Below are positions 1 to 10,175 of a stretch of DNA of 64,000 nucleotides, piece after piece. Each line of letters opens with the position of its first letter. The first letter of the stretch is position 1. Source of the DNA: Leptasterias polaris (lineage: Eukaryota; Echinodermata; Asteroidea; Forcipulatida; Asteriidae). The stretch spans positions 248,001 to 312,000 of the forward strand of contig JAZGTN010000180.1 in the NCBI GenBank assembly GCA_037783415.1, written 5' to 3'. A model generated the notes under the pieces. That model did not search any database. It saw only the letters and a program-made list of their open reading frames with translations, and was not told where the DNA came from. A program made the position numbers and the translations under genes.

Positions 1-270
1 CAGCTCATACACATTGTAGCCGCATCAATCACAATTCAGTTTCTTAGCTATAAGGATGATTAGCCTCCCTAGTTATTATGATATCACTGGTTGTACGTGT
101 TTGAATGATCATCTACATGTCAGTAAATGTTGAGGTGATTATTGTATTAGAGCATTTATTGTTAATTTGTCTATTACATTTATTTTACAGTTGTCTGCTG
201 TAAACCAAAGGTTTCTTTATTATTTCTCAGCTTGGTTTTGATTAATTGACCTTTAACCCATTCTGTGTAG

Positions 271-3200
271 TTCCAAAGCTTCAGAAGACCAGCAAGCTCA
301 ATTTGAACGCTGTGGATTCAAAAGGTCGTACAGCCATTCATTACTTAATGAAGACATGTGAGGTTGGGACCTATGAGAATGTAGAGATACTGGAGCTATT
401 AGCAAGACTAGGAGCCAAATTATCAGAGACAGACTCTCAAGGGAAAACTCCTCTGGATTATGCTATGGAGAGTAGATCTCATAAAATGGCTAAAGCTCTG
501 CAGAAGTTGAATAAAGTTGCACCACAGAGACAGGTCAGTTCTAATTGTTTTGTTGTTGTAACCTCACAGATCCTTTATATCAGGAAGCATTAGGGCCATG
601 TCACAGCAGTCAATCTACAGCCAACCAGTTCAAGGCAATCTCAATGAAGGAAAAACAGTCACACTTTAGTTTTGTAAATGATAGCAGGATACCATTAGAA
701 AACCATCTCTTGTATATCTAAAGTGTTCATTTTGAACGCAGTGGATTTGGTTGCCTCCAAGTTGCCTCCCAAAACTACCACAAAAATGACAAGGCCCTTA
801 CAGTAAAACCGAGAGGAAAATACAGAACAATTATCACTGTAAAGCTGTGCAGTCCAGCAAAAGGGGGCAATTTTTCTTGCAATTTGATACCACTTTGTGT
901 TTATTTATTGTGCTCTCTAGTCTCAGACATTATGTTTAATTTGATTTAATTTTAACTTTTGTGGAAAATTGTTTTGCCATTTCTACACCTTTAAAATTTA
1001 TCACTGATGGTATTTTGTTTTTGGATTGTTATCTCTATGGCTATAAAGTTTAACAATTAGTCATTTTAAGATAGGGTAGACACAAAACTCAGCTGCTAGA
1101 TTGGTGACACGTGCTCAAAAGCGTGACCACATTTCTCCTATTTTGCATGATTTACATTGGCTTCCGATAAAATACCGTATTCAGTATAAAATACTTTCAT
1201 TAACTTTCTTATGTTTGCAAGGTTTGGGCCCTACTTATCTCCAAGACATCATCCAAAAATATCATCCAGTTCGTAATCTTCGCTCAAAATTCAAGTCTCT
1301 CTTAGTATGTCCCTCGAATTTCACTAAATTTGATGGGGCCAGAGCTTTTGCAGTAGCAGCAGCAGAATTATGGAATAGTCTTCCTGACAACATAAAACAA
1401 GTGCAAACAGTGAACTCATTTAAGACAAAGCTAAAAACACATTTATTTTTGCAATAGCCTCCAGTATGTCTTACTGTGTCAATTAGTTTTTTCATTCATG
1501 TACTTACTTGTCTTTTTTGTCTTACTTTAATTTCTCTTCTATTTTTCATCTCAAAGCGCATAGAGACTTCCCTGTGAATGTGATATAATAATAATAATAA
1601 TAATGGACATTTGTAGTGCGCCATATCTGTCAGAAAGACACTCCTGGCGCAATGAAAAAGAACTCTGCTAACAAGAATGGTTCATTATTATTATAAGGGC
1701 ACTATTTTACCCCAAGCAAACAGTGCACTCCTACCGTGTCCACCAAACCTCAAAATGGCTAATGAGGGTCAATTTTTATTACAATGTGTATTTTTATTGT
1801 GCTCTGAGACATTATGTAACTGATTTGATTTTTTAATTTTGTGGAAAATTGATTTGTCATCTTTAGCTGTAAAACCAGCAATGAGTCCATTTTTCTTTCA
1901 ATGTGTGCTTTTTATTGTGATATAAGATCAATTTTAATTGGTTCACTTATGAGGTATCCTTTGTTTCATAAATATATTAAATAATATTTGTCATTTGTTT
2001 AGGTGCATCCCACGCCTGTACGTCCAGTTTGGTCCGATGGTATCAACTTTCCACTCCCACGGCTGAATGTGGACGAAGATGCTGAGGCCATGATTAAACA
2101 ACTTGAAGCAGAACGAAACAAGACTAGAGTAGTAGAGGAGTTAAAAGCAACAGTAGATAAAAAGTCAGGAATGACCGTTGGAGGGTGTGTAGAAATTGAG
2201 ACTCATTTGCATAATGTATTCATGCTCATTGGCTTATGTTGATGTATATCACAGCTTGGTCCAGTTATAAGTTGTGCAAGTGTTGTTCATTACTTTAATA
2301 TGTGAAGGAAACAAAAACATGCACTTAAAACGTTTTTAAAAGTGCATGTGATAACTGTACAGTCTATTGGCATCAAATGTACCATTCACCTCAGATTAAA
2401 GAAATGCATTGGTCATCATGTTGTATAGATTTCTTGCATTGGGCGCCCATGTACATTGCCTTAACGCATGAAGGAAACAGAATTAATCATCTCCTGACGA
2501 TGACCAGAGCAAGCTAGTCGAAAAGTTGAGACTAATAAAGAACTCACTCCACGGCAGTGAAGTTAATAACTAGAAGCAATAGTAGTAGTCCTGGCCAATT
2601 TCCTACCCCCCACTCAGGTAGAAGTTAATAAGAAGGTCAGTTCTTTTCAGAACTAAGCAGTCTCCTGAATTCCGAAATCAACTTCCCGGCAGTAGAATAG
2701 ATAGCAAGACAAAAATCTATACACAGCAAAGTAGTATTGCAAACCAAATATACATTAAACAAAATGAACTTTTGAATACTACTTTTCGTTATCCACACCA
2801 TGCAAAGTTTCTGACTTTAATTTTCATCTAATTTTGGAGTTTGTTTTGATTATTTTTGGATTGATTTCAGATTGGTTCTAATGGATGAAAACCAGAACAT
2901 TCCTTATGATATCATCATGACCAAAATAGAAGTACAATACGGTCAATACGGGATGAACAACTACTATAAGATGCAGGTAAAGATGAATTGTAATTGAAGA
3001 AATATAAAAGAGTTAAGAAGGAATCTTCGCATCAGTGCAAAAATGTTGTATCTCAATTTTGCAAAAACCTTGTACCTCGATTTGTGCTAAAATGTTGTAT
3101 CTAGGCGCCTACTTAACAGAGATATGATGCTTTGCCAATTTTAAATTTGCACATAACTTAAGTGCTATTTTAGGAGAAACACTTTTGCACTGACACGACA

Positions 3201-6200
3201 AAATACTGAAAACTGAAGTAATTTGTCCCAAAATGTACTTGTCAGCTCATCCTCTCAGCAAGAAATCTACATTCAGTTTCTGCATCAATCCTATTTCAGG
3301 TTATACACCAAGTTGCTAAGGATGTGAATGTGCTGTTTACTCGCTGGGGTCGGATCGGTGATGCCGGTCAGTTTCAGAAGACGCCATTTGGCACCAAAGA
3401 GGAGGCCATTTCTGAATTTATGAAGATCTTTAAAGCTAAGAGTGGAAACGACTGGACTAGTGTAGCCAAGTAAGTATTTGAATCTTAGTATTATGAAACA
3501 CTATAAGGTGGACAATAGCCCATATAGAGTATGACTATGATCATGTACATATAGGCGCATTGAGACGTTATTGTGAAATGCGCTATATAAGAACTGGTTA
3601 TTATTATATAGGCAGAACAGCATTATTAATGAAGTCTCTGTTGGCCAATCAGTGGTTCACAGCAGCTTAGAGGAGTAACAAGGAGCTGACTACACATCAG
3701 TTTGATGACAGAAGATGTTGATGCACTCTGCTTTTGAAGGAGAGATCACCATTGTCTTTAATTTCTTTGACTTCATCTTCTGGGAGTCTGTTCCTGACAT
3801 GGACTGCCTTGTGGATGAAAGTTCTGCCAGTGGAGTGGGTTCTAGAGACTGGCTCAGCGAGTGCATGACTCGGTGTCAACAAGCTGAAGGGTGTTTTGCA
3901 CTGTATCTTGTAAGGTTACAGGAGGATGGTAGATTTATAACGTGTCATGGCCGAACAGTCTAGAGCATCAAACTCAAGTTCTGATGGCTGAGACATCAGA
4001 GTGTGGGTTCGAATCCCGGCAATGACACTTAAGTTCTTGGGCAAGACACCTAACTATTATTGCTTCTCATCACCCAGGAGTAAAGGGGTATCTGTGAGGG
4101 TAGAGATTGTTGGTGTGAATGGTTATCAGCTCAGGGGCTAATTTGGCTGCCAGTGCTGCATAATCCACAGGAGTTAAGATGGTTTCAGGAATGCTTAAGG
4201 CCCAGTGAACAGGGGTAGTAGTAGTGTATAAGGTGCTTTGATACAAGGTTTAAAGCGCCCAATAAATGCCAATTATTATTATAGTACCAGTAAGATTTGA
4301 AACTGCAAGGTAAGAATACAATCTTGTGAGGTTTGCATGGACGACATATACATAAAAGTCATTCTATGAGTTGTTTTTCTAAAAAACGAACTGGTGTTGA
4401 CTGAAACGTTGAGTTGTTAAACCACTGGCTCTTTTCAGAACCACCACACAAGTTGTAGAGAAAGTTTTATGTACATGGTGTCTCCACAAACCTTTATAGA
4501 TTATCATATTAATACTTATGGATTTCAAATAGATTGAGTGCGATGGAAAGCCTAGGATTTTTTCCCTATTTCAAGTGAAATTTTGAGTTAATCCAGATGA
4601 CATTAATGAAATAGCTATAATGTAGGGTGTCATGGCCGAATGGTTAAGAGCATCGGATTCAAGTTCTGGTGGTTTAGTCATCGGGGTGTGGGTTCGAGTC
4701 CCGGTCATGACGCTTGTGTCCTTGAGCAAGACACTTTGCTATAATTGCTTCTCTTCACCCAGGGGTATAAATGGGTACCTGCAAGGGTAGAGGTTGATAT
4801 TGTGTTTGAAAAAGCCTTCGGAGCGCCATCACGGCAGCCCGGGCTGTATACTCCCCAGGGAGCTGAGAAAGATTAAAGGAATGTTATTGGCCCAATGACC
4901 AGGGCACTAATGTAAAGCGCATTGAGACCGTTATTGTGAAATGCGCTATATAAGAACTAGTTATTATTATTATTATTATTATTTGTGTGCTAAAATGAAA
5001 GTTTTATAGATTTAAAGTTAGTTAGATCAAAAACAGGTTTTCCATGTCATTTTGGGCAAAGAGCAGCGATTTAACTTTCATGCTTTTGTGTTAAAGCAAT
5101 TTTGAAAACCTATAGTTATGACATTGCTTGATAACTACTTATAATGTTGATTTAGTTAAACACCTATGAGTATACAGTGCTTAACACACATCGGTGTAGG
5201 ATAAAAACCAAATTATATTCATTATCCCTGATGCAAAAATAACATCTATAAACAATTGTTGCGGTACCCGCTGCCAAGGATTCGAACTGCCTCTAGCCAT
5301 CGGGCTAGCTCGGTGGTCTAGTGGTAAGACATCTGCTCTAGCAATGCAAAGGTCGTGGGTTCGAATCCCACCCGAGTGATTTGCCTGTGTTTTTTTTTTC
5401 ACAGAACTTGGGAAAGTACTGAGTATACAGTGCTTAACACACATCGGTGTAGGGTAAAAACCAAATTATATTAAACACCTATGCTCTGACACCCTAATGT
5501 ATTTTACTAACCCTAACCATTGCCGGTAGATCACAAGGGGTTATCCAAACATAGGGATGTCAGAACATAGAAGTGTTGGAACATAGAGTAGTCAACATTG
5601 ACTTGACATCATCCATTCCCTGTAGGTGCGTACAACCCACCTAAGATTGAAGCAATCTTCAGGCTATCTCGTCAAGGTGAAGATGAGAGACTGGAGTCTT
5701 GTAACATGAGTAATCATAAACTCTTATGGCATGGTAGTAGCACAATTAATCTTCTGAGTATCCTGAAGCAAGGACTGCTCACGTCACCAAGAGAGGCTGC
5801 ACTCACTGGCAGTAGATTTGGAAAGGTAATTCCATCTCCAAATACCTGTTAGGATTTATACAATGGTTGAATAAGCAACTTGCTTTGTCAAGTTAGTTCC
5901 AACAAGGTCAAATCAAATACCTGTTAGGATTTATACAATGGTTGAATAAGCAACTTGCTTTGTCAAGTTAGTTCCAACAAGGTCAAATCAAATACCTGTT
6001 AGGATTTATACAATGGTTGAATAAGCAACTTGCTTTGTCAAGTTAGTTCCAACAAGGTCAAATCAAATACCTGTTAGGATTTATACAATGGTTGAATAAG
6101 CAACTTGCTTTGTCAAGTTAGTTCCAACAAGGTCAAATCAAATACCTGTTAGGATTTATACAATGGTTGAATAAGCAACTTGCTTTGTCAAGTTAGTTCC

Positions 6201-9200
6201 AACAAGGTCAAGTCTATTTAAGTTTCACCCAAACATATTCCTGGAGCTCTTTCTTTGTTTGATTATGATTTCTTGTGAATGTTACTGTTTCCATGTTTGC
6301 TTTTATGAAATTTTGTTTCACTTTATTATCATACAATGTATAAATGTACTATTTATCTTATATGATATAATTTGATGTTGTATAATGTTTTGTATTCATT
6401 CTGCTTTGTTGTTGTACTTTTTGTTTTAAAGCATATCCAATTTGAAGGGGCACATTGCCTTGAAATCTTCCATAATTTTGCTGTTTGGAATTGCTTTTTA
6501 TCTTTTTCAACATTTTTCATGCATAAAAACACCATGCCCCTTAAGTTCCACTTTCAGGATTTTTCCACTTTTAAATATTTCTTAAGATATTAGGCCTATG
6601 TACATTGTGTGCGTGAAGTGGTAATTAATGTTACATTGATATGAATTGAAATCAATTTAACAATCCTGGGCCCAATTTCATAGAGCTGCTTAAGCAGAAA
6701 ATATTGCTTAACATTTTCTACTAAGCAATAATAAGAAGGATACCAGTCACAGATTGTACATGAATGATGTAATTTTGGCTGGTAACTTTATTCTTGTAAG
6801 CATAATTTTGTTGTTCTCAGCTACTTTTTGTGTTTGTAAACGCTCCATGAATTTTTATTTTTTATTTTTATTTTTTTGCACTGCATGTATTTCTTCATGA
6901 TTTGATAATAATTTTAACAGTGGTAGTAAAGGCATGTTGACCAGAGGATCCTGATAATTTTGGATTGTTCAGTCAGTTATTTCGTTTTGGTTGATAAGAA
7001 CGGTCACATTTCTTAGATTTTGATAAAAGTGTTTGTTATAATGTTCCATTCCTACAGGGTCTGTACACATCAGACACTTTTACAAAGAGTGACGCTTACT
7101 GTAAAAAAGAGTACCAACCCTCCTCAGAGAAAAGTCACTTTTTACTTCTGTGTCAGGTAATTATACAAAGGTTACCATAGCAACATATTTGACCTTATCA
7201 AATGGTTTTATATTTGTTGAGAAAGTTTATGCAATGGAAGGATTCTGTGTGTGATAGACTCACGTTCAAGAGACAAAACAACATGCCTTTGTCTTTGACT
7301 TGTTTTATGTCAGCAAGGCCCAAAAGCTGTTAAGCAGAAATTACTGCTTAGCAATTAGTTGTGCTGAGCAAAAAATGAGTGGAGCACCAGCTGCAACAAT
7401 GTAAAGTTGATAGAATTTCAGCTGGATTGAATGTTATGGACTGAAAGGGGTCTGACGTTTTGTTAACTTTTGTTGATTTTGAATGAACTACTTGATCTTT
7501 ATTATTCATTCATTCGTTGCCAGTGGTCTCTTTAAATAGTAAACCCTGGGAATCACTGGTGCCGCAAACTTCACAGCTCATCTTTCAACTCTTATTTCAA
7601 TTGCCATATTCTAACCAGAGACGTTTTGTATTGATTGATTTATTTTAGGTTGCGCTTGGAGAGTTTGGACCATTTATTTATCAGGACAGAGATAATAATG
7701 CCTTCAATAGTGTGATTGCTAACGGCAGGACTTACACCAATAAGAGGAGAGAATTGTTACTTCCATCAGGTGAGTTTGCATGTATATAGTCCGTGGGCTA
7801 GAATACCCCCCCCCCCCCCCCCCCCCCCAATGCATCCCCCCCATGCATCCCCCCCATGCATCCCCCCCAAGATCCTCCGCGAATGCTATCATTTTGTTTG
7901 GGAGACCCATCTGAGTGATTATTTTGATGTTACCAGTAAAAAAGTTGGGATGCATAAAGATGGCGGCCATTTTTCAAAATGGCCGCTTTCCGAAATTGGT
8001 TGTGCCTATATCTCGGTCTGTGAGACTCATAGAGACTTGGTTTTGGTGTCTATACTAATGTTTTCAGGGTCAAGGAACCCAATAAGACCAAATTAAAAAA
8101 TATTGGATCAGTTGGTTAAGGCGGCCATTTTGAATTTCAAAATCGCCGCCAATCAATTGGGTTTTTGCCCGTATTGCGGTCTATGAACCTCACAGAAACT
8201 AGGGGTTGGTGTCTATACCCATGTTTTCAGGATCAAGGAACCCAATAAGAACATTAATAAAAACATTGGATCATTTGGCTGAGGCAGCCATCTTGAATTT
8301 CAACATGTGACGGTATACAGCCTGTATTGGGCCAGTGCCGGCTTGGTAGGGGCAAACCATAATGATGTGACAGTACACAGCCTGTACAGGGCCAGTGCCA
8401 GTTTGGTAGGGGCAAACCATAATGATGTGACGGTATACAGCCTGTACTGGGCCAATGGCGGCTTGGTAAGGGCAAACCATAATGATACAGTACACAGCCT
8501 GTACTGGGCCAGTGCCGGCTTGGTAGGGGCAAACCATAATGATGTGACAGTACACAGCCTGTACTGGGCCAGTGCCGGCTTGGTAGGGGCAAACCATAAT
8601 GATGTGACAGACACAGCCTGAACTGGGCCAGTGCCGGCTTGGTAAGGGCAAACCATAATGGTGTGACAGACACAGCCTGTAGTGTGCCAGTGCCGGCTTG
8701 GTAGGGGCAAACCATAATGGTGTGACGGTATACAGCCAGTGCCGGCATTGGCCCTGTACAGGCTGTGTACCATCACATCATTATGGTTTGCCCCTACCAA
8801 GCCGGCATTGGCCCTGTACAGGCTGTGTCTGTCACATCATTATGGTTTGCCCCTACCAAACTGGCACTGGCCCTGCACCGGCTGTGTACCATCACATCGT
8901 TATGGTCTCCCCTACCAAGCCAGCACTGGCCCAGTACAGGCTGTATACCGTCACATCACTATGGTTTGCCCCTACCAAGCCGGCACTGGCCCTGCCACAT
9001 CATTATGGTCTGCCCCTACCAAGCCGGCACTGGCCCTGCACAGGCTGTGTACTGGCAAAAACTCAATTGATTGGCGGCCATTTTGAAATTCAAAATGGCC
9101 GCCTTAACCAACTGATCCAAATTTTTTTTATTTGGTCTTATTGGGTTCCTTGACCCTGAAAACATTAGTATAGACACCAAAACCAAGTCTCTATGAGTCT

Positions 9201-10175
9201 CACAGACCGAGATATAGGCATAACCAATTTCGGAAAGCGGCCATTTTGAAAAATGGCCGCCATCTTTATGCATCCCAACTTTGTTACTGGTAACATCAAA
9301 ATAATCACTCAGATGGGTCTCCCAAACAAAATGATACCACTCGCGGAGGGTCTGGGGGGGATGCATGGGGGGGTATTCTAGCCCACGGACTAATAGACTG
9401 TAGAACTCTTGTACGTATTTGATTATTTGAATGGGCAAGGCCGAAAACCCATTAATGCATAGTGCTGAAAACTGAAAATACATGCAAAGCAATGCACACA
9501 AGTCCATGTATCCACATTGCGTACTGCGTCATTCTGTAAAAATGTAGTCGGCAATAGTTTCGTGTGCCATCGGTGTGTCAATATGTAATCTGTACATACA
9601 TTGTAATCAGTTATTGGACTGTGATGAATCACATTGTCTTTAGTCCTCATTTGTAATCATTGCTATTGTTTGTGTAAAATGGGACCTCTACTCAACAAGC
9701 TTTCTAAAAGCCCCTTTCACATCCACATGTATTATGGTTAAGTTTGATCTGTAATGGATCAATATTATCAAATGTTTCCTTTTTCAATCTTTAATCTTCA
9801 TTTATGTGAAAAATGAAGTGAATTAAATTAATGTCAATAAAAGTGCTTTGAAACATTCATCGGAAGTCTAATACTAATAATGATGTTTTTGCATGTTTAT
9901 TGAAGGTTAATTCTTGATTGGTACTTCAAACCTTGGAAGGCTTGTAATCTCATCTAATCTTTTATTTTGAATATCTACTTCCTCTTTTTTCATTTACTTA
10001 TTTTTTCTAATAGAAAGTTTTGTTGTTCTTCTCTTCAGGTGTGTCGTTAAACATTGGGAAATTGATCCAGCCACATCATTACCGTCAACAATCCTACAGT
10101 GACTATAATGAGTATGTGGTCAAAACTCAGGAACAAGTTTGCCTGCGTTACCTGATACAATGCAGTAGTCAGTAG
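271..10175 (+). CDS. Poly(ADP-ribose) polymerase with ankyrin repeats, WGR and catalytic domain (5' partial, exon(s) missing)
   Basis: Transfers ADP-ribose from NAD+ to proteins; the domain order resembles C. elegans PME-5 (tankyrase-like PARP). Exons seen: 271-533, 2003-2184, 2871-2976, 3300-3469, 5626-5825, 7058-7156, 7649-7769, 10039-10175 (stop TAG 10173-10175). All have AG/GT borders. Exon 271-533 holds ankyrin-type repeats (DSKGRTAIHYLM, DSQGKTPLDYAM). Exons at 2871 and 3300 form the WGR domain, with the literal WGR in RWGRIGDAGQFQKTPF. The catalytic exons show LLWHGS (NAD-binding His), FGKGLYTSDTFTKSDAYC (Tyr) and YNEYVVKTQEQVCLRYL (Glu), so the H-Y-E triad of polymerising PARPs is intact. 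Phases agree across every joined exon except 3469 to 5626: phase 2 meets an exon needing phase 1. The regulatory helical domain and the start of the catalytic domain are therefore missing or unrecognised. The gene begins upstream of the window. Identity is firm; completeness is not. Confidence 0.93.
1085..1603 (+). mobile_element. LINE fragment: reverse-transcriptase C-terminus and 3' tail
   Basis: The open stretch 1101-1457 encodes HWLPIKYRIQYKI, GARAFAVAAAELWNSLP and FKTKLKTHLF, the conserved C-terminal end of CR1/L2-type non-LTR ORF2 proteins. The RT core is absent, so this is a 5'-truncated copy. It ends in an (ATA)n-type microsatellite at about 1588-1603, the usual tail of such elements. 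It lies in the first visible PARP intron, sense to the gene. Confidence 0.8.
1604..2002. other. PARP intron, dispersed repeat remnant
   Basis: Directly after the LINE tail, a motif of the kind ACATTTGTAGTGCGCC is seen. Related sequence follows ATA microsatellites at 18445 and near 20360, so it is probably a SINE or LINE 3' piece. No coding signal seen until the splice acceptor at 2001-2002. The stretch 534-1084 shows no recognisable feature either. Confidence 0.4.
2497..2790. repeat. Dispersed repeat in PARP intron
   Basis: The segment around 2650-2790 (TCTCCTGAATTCCGAA, then GGCAGTAGAATAGATAGCAA) recurs in related form at about 18990-19140 with the same order of blocks. That makes it a dispersed repeat rather than intron-specific sequence. 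Family not recognised. Confidence 0.55.
3690..3885 (-). mobile_element. Possible LINE ORF2 C-terminal remnant
   Basis: A short minus-strand frame reads FIHKAVHVRNRLPEDEVKE followed by FKSRVHQHLL. This has the spacing of the 'WN-LP ... FK..L..HL' tail of non-LTR reverse transcriptases. It is short and diverged; a chance resemblance is possible. Confidence 0.4.
3944..4275 (+). mobile_element. tRNA-derived SINE, diverged copy
   Basis: Begins CGTGTCATGGCCGAACAGTC, a tRNA-Leu/Ser-like A box, with a B box GGGTTCGAATCCC near 4007-4019. The tail has AAAGCGCCCAATAAATGCC and an ATT microsatellite. Same family as the better copy at 4624-4980. Confidence 0.75.
4624..4980 (+). mobile_element. tRNA-derived SINE, well-preserved copy
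   Basis: The head GTGTCATGGCCGAATGGTTA and B box GGGTTCGAGTCCC (4690-4702) resemble a class II tRNA such as tRNA-Leu. The head is followed by a non-tRNA body and a tail CGCATTGAGACCGTTATTGTG then (ATT)n, ending near 4980. A tail of the same type stands alone at 3555-3610. Not a functional tRNA gene: the body and tail mark it as a SINE. It lies in the PARP intron where the regulatory-domain exons would be expected. Confidence 0.85.
5169..5472. mobile_element. tRNA-related retroposon with terminal direct repeats and 11-bp target duplication
   Basis: The element is bounded by exact copies of AAACACCTATG (5158-5168 and 5473-5483), an 11-bp target-site duplication. Its ends are direct repeats of about 52 bp (5169-5219 and 5422-5472, starting AGTATACAGTGCTTAAC). 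Between them lies a tRNA-like block (about 5308-5380) with D-arm GTCTAGTGGTAAGAC and a perfect T-arm GTGGGTTCGAATCCCAC. The anticodon stem is poor, so this is SINE material rather than a working tRNA. A second copy lies inverted at 60207-61145. Confidence 0.75.
5841..6213. repeat. 75-bp tandem repeat, five copies
   Basis: Five nearly identical 75-bp units start at 5841, 5916, 5991, 6066 and 6141, each beginning AATACCTGTTAGGATTTATA. The array starts 15 bp after the PARP splice donor at 5826. The identity between units points to a recent expansion. The rest of this intron to 7057 holds an AT-rich stretch and a GGGCCCAATTTCATAGAGC repeat piece at 6668-6850. Confidence 0.95.
6668..6850. mobile_element. 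MITE-like repeat fragment (CAATTTCATAGAGCTGCTTA family)
   Basis: Starts GGGCCCAATTTCATAGAGCT and contains alternating TTAGCA/TGCTTA motifs. The same head or body recurs near 7317-7400, 18360-18440, 41950-42140, 42280-42460 and 42640-42820. No coding content. Probably a non-autonomous DNA transposon; superfamily not determined. Confidence 0.55.
7787..9392. mobile_element. Fold-back (TU-like) DNA element
   Basis: The ends are inverted: TAGTCCGTGGGCTAGAATAC at 7787 and its complement ending at 9392, flanked by ATA on both sides (a possible 3-bp target duplication). The arms match through a C-rich tract, an AAGATGGCGGCCATTTT block and a GGTTCCTTGACCCTGA-type block. The left arm (to about 8300) contains an internal partial duplication that the right arm (from about 9056) lacks. 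The centre is a minisatellite in two opposed orientations. Long inverted repeats built of short tandem units are the hallmark of fold-back elements such as sea-urchin TU. It sits 17 bp inside the last PARP intron. No transposase is encoded. Confidence 0.85.
8307..9047. repeat. Head-to-head 60-bp minisatellite inside the fold-back element
   Basis: Seven or so 60-bp units run forward from 8307 (GTGACGGTATACAGCCTGTA and so on, start spacing 60 bp). After about 8740 five or so units run in inverse orientation to about 9047. Some units carry small deletions. Long open frames appear in several phases only because of the repetition; they are not genes. Confidence 0.9.

Noticed and set aside
3715..3963. 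Plus-strand 82-aa protein as the missing PARP exon
   Set aside because: It does not resemble the PARP regulatory domain and runs opposite to a better, though weak, LINE-tail match.
5308..5380. Functional tRNA gene
   Set aside because: The D and T arms are good but the anticodon stem is poor, and the block sits inside a retroposon with a target duplication and a second decayed copy.
8254..9153. Several long overlapping open frames on both strands
   Set aside because: They are products of the 60-bp repeat, with the same peptide words in all phases and no splice or family signal.
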